Assembly: GCA_964532595.1 (NCBI GenBank)
Contig: CAZHIQ010000019.1
Location: 1-64,000 of the forward strand
Source of the DNA: Chryseosolibacter sp964532595
GTDB taxonomy: Bacteria; Bacteroidota; Bacteroidia; Cytophagales; Cyclobacteriaceae
Length of the DNA stretch: 64,000 nt
Direction of reading: 5' to 3'
The position numbers and the translations under genes are program-made. A model generated the notes under the pieces. It saw only the letters and a list, made by a program, of their open reading frames with translations, was not told the origin of the DNA and ran no database searches. This document shows, piece by piece, positions 41,426 through 51,000 of the stretch; positions within the stretch are counted from its first letter, which is position 1; every line of letters begins with the position of its first letter.

Positions 41426-44400
41426 ATGGTTCGAAGCGTATCATACCTTCTGCTTGCGCTCCTGACGTTTCACGCCGCAAGCGCCGGGATCATCCCCGAC
41501 GACACGCTGTCCAGCCGGGCGCATGAAGAGAAGTCGGTGCGAAGCTATCGTACGTTCCCCGAACTGGGTCCCTTGCCCCGTTATACACCGCCCGTCGTCA
41601 ATGTACCGGAAGACCTCGTAACCGACAGTATACAGGAAAAGCGAAACCGCGCTCACGCACTCCTGGAAGAGGTACTCGAAAAACAGCGCTTCCTTGAATC
41701 CCTCGAAGCGCATTCTATCGTCGAACTGCCCATCGGCGTGGTCCGTGCCGGCGCCGGGTTCGACTATACTATCCTTATCGATCGCCTGACCCTTACCCGC
41801 GACGGTGCCCTGATGGATGTTTATGTGTCACTTTCCCTGCCGCAAACAGGAAAGCGATTGGCGTTCCATGGTGAGATCCCCCTGTCGGCCCAGGGTGGAA
41901 TTGCCGGTAGCGCCCGCGTTTTTCTACTCGGCGATCACCACATCGCGATCGACGGCACGCAAGTACTTACCATTCGCGAGACGAACACCTATGTAGAATT
42001 CGACTGTTCAGGATTTCTCGGTGTCAGTATCGACGCGGACGTCGAAATCTCCCGCAGCCTTCTCGTGCCCTCCGATTCGACAGCTCACCGGCCGTTGCGC
42101 GTGTCCTTTACTACCTACACGCATTCCCTCAACGACATCCTGGTGCGTGTGCAAGTGCCCCCGTTCCAGGTCGCGGGTCTTAAAGGCTTCGATTTTCACT
42201 GCCGGAACGCCTGGTTGGACTGGAGCGATATATCGAATCCGCCAGGGTTATTCTTCCCGACGGGCTACGACAATCCGCTCGGCGCCGCTGGTCTCGGCAA
42301 CCTGTGGCGCGGATTCTACCTGGAAGAGATTGAAGTACAGCTACCCCCCGCCTTCGCGCGACGTTCACCCGACCGCCGTGTAGCCGTAGCGGGGCGAAGT
42401 CTCATCATCGACCCGCAAGGCATAACAGGAGAAATATCCGCGCGAAATGTTCTCAACGATGGAAACATGAGCGGATGGGACTACACCATCGATGAACTCG
42501 GACTTGTGATGGCCGCAAACAAAATCGTCGGCTTCCGGTTGTCGGGAATGATATCCGTTCCCGCCCTGCGGGGTTCTGAAGGCGAAGCCGCCGTCTTTGG
42601 CTATGACGCCTATCGCTCGTCCGACGGCCAGTACACCTTCGCTGTCGATATGGCAAAAGAGCTGCGCCTTGACTTGTGGGCAGCAAAGCTCACCTTGTCA
42701 CAAGGATCGACCATCGCCGTCCGCGAAAAGAACAACCGCTTTTATCCGATGGCCCGGCTCAGCGGTGAACTGAGTATCGAGATCGGAAAGAAAGGACCGA
42801 AGCCGCGATTCAACGCGTTGCGATTCGAGAACATGGTCATCAACAGCGAAGCACCCTACTTCGTACCCGGGACTTTTGCGTTCGGCCGCGAGGGTGACCG
42901 CTCTTCATTGTCGGGCTTCCCCGTGGTCTTCGACAATATTACGATCAGGACCGATGACAACTATCGGGTAGGACTCGGATTCGACATGCTGGTAAACATC
43001 AGCGGACGTCCGGATGAAGAATCGTTTGCTGCCAAGGGAAGACTCACCGTTTGGGGTATTCAATCCGGAGAGCCGATACGCGACAACCACGGCGAAGTTG
43101 TTGGCTTTAACCGCGATGCGTGGACATTCGACGAAGTGGAAGTCAGCACAGTCCGGATCGACATTCGCAAACCCAAAGTATTTGAGTTTACCGGCGACTT
43201 GCGATTCTTCGACGACGACAATGTCTTTGGTGATGGATTCCGGGGGATTGTTCGGGGTAAGATGCAATCTATCGACGTTCAGGCGCAGGCATTATTTGGC
43301 CGAACCGAAACATTCCGGTATTGGTACGCCGACGCCCTTGTCGAGTTGAAGACGGGAATTCCCATCCTCCCGGGTGCTCTCTCGGCTTTCGGCTTTGGCG
43401 GAGGATACTACTCCAACATGAAGCAAACCACCGAACCACTGCATAACACTTTGGGACGATCACTCTCCGGTGTGAACTATATCCCCGAGGAAAACACGGT
43501 AGGCCTCCGCGCAATAGTGTTAATCGGAACGCCCCGACCTGAAGCCATGCGCGGCGATGTCTCGTTGGAAGTCGTTCTTAACCGCCACGGTGGCATCAAC
43601 AGCGTTACCTTCACCGGAAACGCAAACTTCATGAGCGCCGCCGTAACCGGTACGCAACAGATACGGGAACTCGCAGCCGCAGCGGTGGCCGGAAAACTTA
43701 CAGAACAACTGGAGAGCCTCGCGAAAGGACAGGTTTTCGGAAGCGTGAGATTGCACTTCGATAACGTCAACGACATCTTTCACGGAAACCTTGAAATCTA
43801 TGTCAATGTAGCAGGAGGAATCGTCCGCGGTGTAAACGAGCGAAATAAAGCGGGATGGGCAGAGCTGCACTTCTCCCGCGACACCTGGCATATCCTGATT
43901 GGAACACCTGACCAGCCCCTCGGACTGGAGGTTGCGCGGCTCTTCAAATCGAAAAGCTACTTCATGATCGGGAAAGATTTGCCGGGTAGTCCTCCTCCTC
44001 CGCGACAGGTAACGGAAATTCTGGGCGACGTTGATCCAGACTATATGCGGGATATGAACGCCCTGGAGTCTGGGATGGGTATCGCCTTCGGTCTTCATTT
44101 TCTGGTCGACACCGGAGATCTCCGCTTCCTGATTTTTTACGGACGATTTAGCGCCGGCACGGGAATCGACTTCATGCTTAAAGATTATGGTAACGGCTAT
44201 CACTGCGCCGGTATGTCGGGCCCGATCGGAATCGACGGGTGGTACGCCAACGGTCAGGCCTATGCGTTTGTCACGGGAAAAATCGGCGTAAAGGTAAACC
44301 TCCGGTTCTACAAGGGAACGTACGATATTCTCAACATCGGAGCCGCCGCCAGGTTTCAGGCAAAAGGCCCTAACCCGTTCTGGATGAAAGGGACAGTCGG

Positions 44401-45931
44401 GGGATACTACAACATTCTCGGGGGCCTTGTGAAAGGACGATGCCGCTTCGAAGTGACCGTGGGAAAAGACTGCACACCGGTAGGCGAACAGGATCTCCTC
44501 GACGAAGTGCAGATGATCGCGGCTATCTCCCCCGCGCCGTCAAGTCACGATGTCGACGTCTTCACCACGCCGCAGGTGGTATTCAATATCCCCGTCGGAG
44601 AAGTGCTGGAAATCATGGACATCGAAAACAAAAGACATTCATTCCGCGCAGTACTCGATGCCTTTACCCTCGAAACCGACGGTTATCCGATCAACGGTAC
44701 GCTCGAATGGAATGAAACCCGGGATGTGGTGGCCCTGCGACCGGACAACATACTCCCCGGTAGCAAGAACATAAGAGCCTTTGCGCGTCTCACCTTCGAA
44801 GAGCAAATCAACGGAAGCTGGCAACCGGCTCGTTTCCAGAACAACGTAGTGGAAGAGACAGCCTCCACTACGTTCATGACAGCGACAGCGCCTGATTTCA
44901 TTCCCGCGAACAACATTGCCCACGCCTATCCCCTTCCCGGGCACGTCAACTTCCTCCCGGATGAACACCACGAGGGATACATTCAGCTTCAGACAGGCCA
45001 GCCTTATCTTTTCACGGATGATGAGACAAAGAAGAACGTCATGGTCCTGCACGACGTGTCAACGGGACAGAAGGTGGAATCCGAAATCACATACGACCGC
45101 CACAATCATCGCATTCGGTTCAATATTCCCGAAGGGTTGCGCACCGCAACAACATACACATTAAGTTTGCAGACAATTCCACGGACAGCCTTCGCCGTGG
45201 ATAAAAACGTAGTTCATGCCGACCGATCGCTGGCTGTTGATGACGCCGCCGGTATGGCAACGTATACCGAGAAACGCGTTGAGGGTGACCTGTTAGACGG
45301 AGCGGAACACGCTTTCTTCCGAACTGAAATTCATACCAGCGCTTACCGCACCTTTACTTCCAAGATGAGCAGCATTGCACTGGGCAGTACCGTGCGTCTT
45401 ACATCGGCCCCGAACATCTTCCGCCTCGAAGCATCCCTGTCGGGAAACGAAACTTTCCATCCAACGGAACTCGGTGAAGAAGGGCAGCGACTGATCCATT
45501 GCGAAGCCATTCTCGACAACAATCCGTGGTACGAGCAACACGTTTATCCTCTCCTCTATCGAGACTACCCGCTTCTGGGATGGATGCGGGTCAGACGTTC
45601 GTCCGTCGAATCACTCGGCATTCCTCCCCTTCGCGATGTCTACCTCAACAATCCGGGTCGGGCATCCGCCTTTGGAAGAGAAGCGCTCATATATAACGTT
45701 GGAGAGACGGTTGCGGCCGACTTCTTCGATCTCCGCCATCAGGCCGTGAACTATATCGCCGATCATCCCGATGCGATCAACGATCGTCTTTCCGCGCTCA
45801 TTCTTCAGCCTGTCCCCCACCTGCGTTATGGTGGATACAGCCTTCGGGTGAAGTACAGAATTCCCGGACTCGACAAAGAGACCTCTTCCTATACACTGGA
45901 ACTCTTTAACACGATACCCGACAATGACTAG
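41426..45931 (+). CDS. Giant secreted beta-rich protein of unknown function (secreted operon gene B, 1501 aa)
   Basis: A signal peptide (MVRSVSYLLLALLTFHAASA) is followed by an N-terminal helical stretch with a coiled-coil look (DSIQEKRNRAHALLEEVLEK). About 900 residues of long beta-strand repeats follow, such as LTLTRDGALMDVYVSLSLP, ISARNVLNDGN, and NFMSAAVTGTQQI. From about residue 1033 (SPAPSSHDVDVFTTPQVVFNIPVGE) it resembles Big_5-type Ig domains. The C-terminus has no type IX sorting domain, so it may be periplasmic, outer-membrane associated, or exported with its neighbours. I do not recognise a family for the main body. It overlaps gene C by 8 bp. Confidence 0.8.
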   Translation: MVRSVSYLLLALLTFHAASAGIIPDDTLSSRAHEEKSVRSYRTFPELGPLPRYTPPVVNVPEDLVTDSIQEKRNRAHALLEEVLEKQRFLESLEAHSIVELPIGVVRAGAGFDYTILIDRLTLTRDGALMDVYVSLSLPQTGKRLAFHGEIPLSAQGGIAGSARVFLLGDHHIAIDGTQVLTIRETNTYVEFDCSGFLGVSIDADVEISRSLLVPSDSTAHRPLRVSFTTYTHSLNDILVRVQVPPFQVAGLKGFDFHCRNAWLDWSDISNPPGLFFPTGYDNPLGAAGLGNLWRGFYLEEIEVQLPPAFARRSPDRRVAVAGRSLIIDPQGITGEISARNVLNDGNMSGWDYTIDELGLVMAANKIVGFRLSGMISVPALRGSEGEAAVFGYDAYRSSDGQYTFAVDMAKELRLDLWAAKLTLSQGSTIAVREKNNRFYPMARLSGELSIEIGKKGPKPRFNALRFENMVINSEAPYFVPGTFAFGREGDRSSLSGFPVVFDNITIRTDDNYRVGLGFDMLVNISGRPDEESFAAKGRLTVWGIQSGEPIRDNHGEVVGFNRDAWTFDEVEVSTVRIDIRKPKVFEFTGDLRFFDDDNVFGDGFRGIVRGKMQSIDVQAQALFGRTETFRYWYADALVELKTGIPILPGALSAFGFGGGYYSNMKQTTEPLHNTLGRSLSGVNYIPEENTVGLRAIVLIGTPRPEAMRGDVSLEVVLNRHGGINSVTFTGNANFMSAAVTGTQQIRELAAAAVAGKLTEQLESLAKGQVFGSVRLHFDNVNDIFHGNLEIYVNVAGGIVRGVNERNKAGWAELHFSRDTWHILIGTPDQPLGLEVARLFKSKSYFMIGKDLPGSPPPPRQVTEILGDVDPDYMRDMNALESGMGIAFGLHFLVDTGDLRFLIFYGRFSAGTGIDFMLKDYGNGYHCAGMSGPIGIDGWYANGQAYAFVTGKIGVKVNLRFYKGTYDILNIGAAARFQAKGPNPFWMKGTVGGYYNILGGLVKGRCRFEVTVGKDCTPVGEQDLLDEVQMIAAISPAPSSHDVDVFTTPQVVFNIPVGEVLEIMDIENKRHSFRAVLDAFTLETDGYPINGTLEWNETRDVVALRPDNILPGSKNIRAFARLTFEEQINGSWQPARFQNNVVEETASTTFMTATAPDFIPANNIAHAYPLPGHVNFLPDEHHEGYIQLQTGQPYLFTDDETKKNVMVLHDVSTGQKVESEITYDRHNHRIRFNIPEGLRTATTYTLSLQTIPRTAFAVDKNVVHADRSLAVDDAAGMATYTEKRVEGDLLDGAEHAFFRTEIHTSAYRTFTSKMSSIALGSTVRLTSAPNIFRLEASLSGNETFHPTELGEEGQRLIHCEAILDNNPWYEQHVYPLLYRDYPLLGWMRVRRSSVESLGIPPLRDVYLNNPGRASAFGREALIYNVGETVAADFFDLRHQAVNYIADHPDAINDRLSALILQPVPHLRYGGYSLRVKYRIPGLDKETSSYTLELFNTIPDND

Positions 45932-47987
45932 AATCACTTTGTCTGTATTCGTTGCGCTCATGCTCACCGTTGCCAGTGAAACGTCTGCGCAAAGCTCGTC
46001 CCAACAGGAAGCCGCGATAGCGGTACTCGTAAGACCGTGGTCTGATTCCATTGCCATCCGATGGGCACCGACCACGTTCAGCATATGGGAACAGGGGAAC
46101 AAGTCAGGGTATCGTGTTGAACGATTTGTCATCGCGCGCAAAGGGCAACTGCTTCCAACCCCGGAAAAGGTAATCCTCCACCCCTCTATTTTCCCATGGG
46201 AAGAGCATCGTTGGGAGCCTCTTGTGATGCGAGATCCTTATGCGGCAATCGCGGCGCAAGCCCTCTTTGGTGAGCGCTTCGAAATCGAGACCGAACAACG
46301 CGATGTATTCAGTATCGTCAGTAAAGTGCGGGAAAACGAGCAGCGCCACGGCTTTGCTCTCTTCTGTGCCGATATGTCGACGAACGTTGCGCGCGCTTCC
46401 GGGTTGTGGTTCACCGACCGCAGCGTAACGGATGATGAGCGCTACCTCTACCGGATCATTCTTAACCATAGCGATTCTACGAAAGGAAGTGCATTCACAT
46501 TTACTAACGCCCCCTACGCGCTCGTACCGCCGCAATCGCTGCAGGCGACATTCCAGGAAGGCATTGCTCAACTGAGATGGGAAAGAGACGCCACAGGATT
46601 GTATACCGCCTACGTTGTCGAGCGATCAACCGATGGTGCCCGCTTCAGTGCAATATCTGACACGCCCCTCGTCAACACTTCACCAGGTGCCTTCGAAGAC
46701 GCCCGTTATCTTTACGCGCTCGATTCACTGCCAACACATTACCAACGGTATCACTACCGGGTTAGGGGTATCACAGCTTTTGGTGAACTAAGTGATCCAT
46801 CGGAATTGGTCAGCGGCGTGGCCACACGGTCTGTTACTCAAAATCCCCACATTACGGCAGCCGAGCCGATCAACAACAAGTCCATTCAGGTCACGTGGAC
46901 ATTTCCGACGGGCGACGACGTCCTGATCAGCGGTTTTCGGATTGAGCGAGCAAGTAACCCGGCGGAAGGATTCCAGTCCATCACAAGGGAAACACTACCA
47001 TCGTCATTACGGGCGTTCGAAGATGTTTCACCCATGCCCTCAAACTACTACCGCGTCACGGCACTGGGGCTCGACGGCCGATCTTACCGCTCGCACAGCT
47101 ATTACGCCCAGCTCATTGATAGTATTCCACCGGCACCCCCGGCTGGGTTGAAAGCCACAGTCACTGACGACGGACTTGTAACGCTCACGTGGGCCCGCAA
47201 CAGTGAAGCCGACCTCTATGGCTATCGCGTCTTTCGGTCGTACTACACATCGGAAGAGCCAGCGCAGATCACACGTGAGCCGGTCATCGAAGAGCAGCTT
47301 ATCGATACCCTCAATCTGCACGCCCTGAACAAGCATGTGTATTACAGCATCACCGCCGTCGACCACCATCAGAACCGATCACCACTCACCCCACCGCTGA
47401 AAGTGTCGTTACCTGATCGGGTGAAACCGCACCCCCCCGTCCTTCTCCCCGCGCAAACTGACAATGATCGCGTAGTCATACGATGGACGCGCTCGCCCAG
47501 CACGGATGTCGTACACTACAAAATTTACCGACATAGCGGAGACGACAAATGGGAAGAAGTCGCTATTGTGAACGCAGAAAGCGATAGTCTCTACCGTTAC
47601 TCCGACCTTAACACCGATAACGGCGAACTTCACTACACCATCCTCGCCGTCGATGACGCGGGCCTCGAGTCGGAGCCCCCGCCTCCCGTGGCGGCCTCCG
47701 CACCGAGACGCAACGCCGAGCCGGTGCGTTGGAGCAAACCGCGCCTTAACTACGGCGAGGGGAACGTAGTGCTCGCATGGACGTACAAGTCAGACGATGT
47801 TACCGGCTACAGACTTTACAAGTCGGTCGACCATCAACCCCTGCAACTCTATCGGTTCATCCCGGCAGGTGAGTTCAGGTTTTCAGACGCCCTGTTACCG
47901 GAGGCGACATACACCTACCGGATTATCGCACTCCACCGGAACGGTACTCTTTCCGCCATGAGTGATGCCCTTACCTTCAGTTACTAA
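45924..47987 (+). CDS. Secreted fibronectin type III repeat protein (secreted operon gene C)
   Basis: A signal peptide (ITLSVFVALMLTVASETSAQ) is followed by an initial Fn3-like module (about 35-150). Five clearer Fn3 modules start near residues 199, 306, 402, 501 and 598, each with a W-x-R/Y-x-V/I-x-R/K core such as GYRVFRS, HYKIYRH and GYRLYKS. There is no enzyme motif, anchor or type IX sorting domain. It overlaps gene B by 8 bp and precedes the SprB-repeat gene by 14 bp, so all are co-expressed. It is probably a structural or adaptor component at the cell surface. Confidence 0.85.
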   Translation: MTRITLSVFVALMLTVASETSAQSSSQQEAAIAVLVRPWSDSIAIRWAPTTFSIWEQGNKSGYRVERFVIARKGQLLPTPEKVILHPSIFPWEEHRWEPLVMRDPYAAIAAQALFGERFEIETEQRDVFSIVSKVRENEQRHGFALFCADMSTNVARASGLWFTDRSVTDDERYLYRIILNHSDSTKGSAFTFTNAPYALVPPQSLQATFQEGIAQLRWERDATGLYTAYVVERSTDGARFSAISDTPLVNTSPGAFEDARYLYALDSLPTHYQRYHYRVRGITAFGELSDPSELVSGVATRSVTQNPHITAAEPINNKSIQVTWTFPTGDDVLISGFRIERASNPAEGFQSITRETLPSSLRAFEDVSPMPSNYYRVTALGLDGRSYRSHSYYAQLIDSIPPAPPAGLKATVTDDGLVTLTWARNSEADLYGYRVFRSYYTSEEPAQITREPVIEEQLIDTLNLHALNKHVYYSITAVDHHQNRSPLTPPLKVSLPDRVKPHPPVLLPAQTDNDRVVIRWTRSPSTDVVHYKIYRHSGDDKWEEVAIVNAESDSLYRYSDLNTDNGELHYTILAVDDAGLESEPPPPVAASAPRRNAEPVRWSKPRLNYGEGNVVLAWTYKSDDVTGYRLYKSVDHQPLQLYRFIPAGEFRFSDALLPEATYTYRIIALHRNGTLSAMSDALTFSY

Positions 47988-48001
47988 GAAATTCTTGCGA
48001 C

Positions 48002-51000
48002 ATGATCAGGTACATCCTCTTGTTTCTTATAGCATTGACTCCCTACGCCCGCACCTGGGCACAGGGCTGGACGGCGGAGGTGAGAATCGACCTTGAGCAT
48101 ATGTGGTTCGCCCAGGAAATAATTGAATTCGCCAGCATCACCTATGATGGTACAACCGTCACAGGATCCTCTACCACACGCCTTCTCAGGATGACCCTCG
48201 AGGGAACGGGACCTGCGCCATCACAGTGGAAAGTATTTGCCTCCGGCCACGCCTACCAGCCTTATCAAAGCGAGGAAATATCGGTTCGAGTTGAAGGAGA
48301 AGTGACCGCCAACTGCACCACGGTATCGTGGTACCATCAAGGTGAGAACGAAAACCACTTTCTCTATGTGTACATCACCGTTTATCCCCGCCTAACCATC
48401 ACACCGGTAGGGACTTCCTGTGAGAACCTCGTCCTGAAATCTCCTGAATGCAGCCCCTCCTATACATGGGAAGTAAGCGACCACATCAATGGCCCTTACT
48501 TCATTCTCGCTCACGCCACCGAAAGTCAGCTAACCGCAACACCCGAAAATATAAGGGAAGCAGGGCTCACTAATCCCTACGGAAGGAAATACTTCCGGGT
48601 AACCGGAATGCAGGGAACGACGAGCGAAGTCCATACGGAGGATCTCTACTATCCTCCGCCTTCAGCTTCGTTCCAGGTTACACCGCCCCGCTGCCATAAC
48701 GGCGAAGACGGAGAACTGCGGGTGGAGATACATTCGTCACACGCGTCGATCGACGACTTTGTGTTAACCCTTTACAGCGACAACACACAACAGGTCATCG
48801 ATCAGGTGTCTGTCAACAACCAGCACATCTATACATTCTCCGGCCTGGCAGCAGGCGCCTATCGGGTTCAACTTCAGAACAACACCCAGATTTCCTTGTA
48901 TGGAAGTTGTTTCACCGACATCGACGCACCTGCGATGGTCAATCCCGAACCCGTTGTTGTCGCGGCGGTCGTGCCCTCTGATTACAATGGTTTCGGTGTG
49001 AGTTGTGCAGGAGCAAATGACGGCACACTTCTGGCGTTTGGCGCCGGGGGTACGGGTGATTATGTCGATTTTGAATGGAGCGAATCATCGATACGGGCAT
49101 CCTTCATCGAAAGCCTCTCAGCAGGTACGTATGGCGTGCGGGTTTCCGACTCCCACGGATGCTGGAGCGCCTTAAAAAACCAAACATTAACCGCACCCGC
49201 GCCACTCAACCTTTCACCGAGCATTTCTTCCGACTACAACGGATACGCGGTGAGCTGTCATGACAATACGGATGGCACTGCCCACGTCGACATTTCCGGC
49301 GGAGTCGCGCCTTATACGACTCAATGGTCAACCGGCGTGACACAAAACATTGTCGAAGGGCTTCCTCCCGGCGAATACTCAGTGACAGTTACCGACCTCA
49401 ACAACTGTAGCGCAGAGAAACAAATTGTGCTTCGCGCGCCGGATCGCATTACGCTTACGATCGACGAAGTCGCGGGTATCCGATGCGCCGGACAGCACGA
49501 TGGCATCCTTGAAGTCAGACAAATCGCCAACACCATAGGCTCATACCAGATACACTGGTCGACCGGTGAAACGACCGAACTCATCAGCAACCAGGGGGCT
49601 GGTAACTACACCGTGACTGTCACTGACGAGCAGGGATGCACTGCTTCGGCGAGTCATACACTTGTCGATCCTCCGCAGCTCACGGTAGCCGTGGCCAGCA
49701 TGTCGGATTACAACGGTTCCGCCATCAGTTGCTTTGGCGCCGCTGATGCTGAATTAAAAGCCACGCTGATCGACGACACAGGAGCATTCCTTACCGCATT
49801 GCAATATGCCTGGACGAAGAACGGCGAGTTTCTCCAGGCGGGCGTCGATGCACACACCGCTACGGGAGTATCGTCGGGATACTACGAGGTAGAGGCAACC
49901 GATGTCAGGGGATGCCTCGCGCAGGCAACCTATGTCCTGAACGATCCCGAACCCATGATCTCCACCATCATGACCTTGTCGGACTTCAACGGTATCCCTA
50001 TTCGATGTCACGGCGGCGCGGATGGTCATTTGCGTATCCACACCACTGGCGGAACGGGCGACTATTCCATCCTCTGGTCCGACGGAAATACCTTACCCGA
50101 TCGGCAAGGCCTCCGCGCCGGACACTACGAAGCTACAGTCACGGATCAAAACGGATGCACGACGCACGCGTCAAAAGTACTTGAAGAACCCGCTCTTCTT
50201 CAGGTTCGCATCGACGTGCGGTCGGACTACAACGGAGCCGCGATCAGTTGTTCCGGGCGGAGCGATGCATGGCTTACCGCCGTAGCCTCGGGTGGTATTG
50301 CCGGCTACGACTTCTCGTGGAGCACCGGTGCGTCGGCGGCCGACCTGGTCGACGTACCGGAAGGAGATTATACAATCGTCGTGACGGACAGAAATGGATG
50401 TACGACTCAATCCGGTGTATTCGTTGAGGCTCCCAGTCCTCTCGCTGTTCATATGTCCGACTTCTCCGACTACAATGGATACGGCGTAAGTTGCTATGGG
50501 GAAAGTGATGGCTTTCTCATCGCCGGGGCGGAAGGCGGGACCGGACCGTATCGCTTCGTATGGGAGGACGGTCCGTCATCGGCCGCATGGCAACAACTAA
50601 GGTCCGGTACCTATACGGTTTCAGTTGCTGATATTAACGGATGTTACGGTCAACAATCGGTGACACTTGTATCTCCTCCTCCGCTGGAACTGGCCATTGA
50701 TGAAATGGTTGCGCCTTCTTGTCACGGAACCAGCGATGGATACATACAGGCGACGGCTTCCGGAGGAGTACAGCCTCTTCAATTTTCAGTGAACAATACC
50801 TCCTGGCAGGAGTCGGGTCTCTTTTCAGCGCTAACTGCGCAACACTACTCAGTGAACGTCCGGGATGTAAACGGATGCCGGGCCAGCGCAGCGGTAGATC
50901 TACCTGCCCCGGAGGCTATTGAAGTGAGAGTCGCCAATATTCAGCCTGCACTATGCGGCGATGCCCGCGGAAGTGCCTTAGCTGTTGCAGACGGTGGCGT

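Noticed and set aside
43520..44203. 227-codon minus-strand open frame in the giant secreted gene
   Set aside because: Shadow of the 1501-aa coding sequence; no start context or family.
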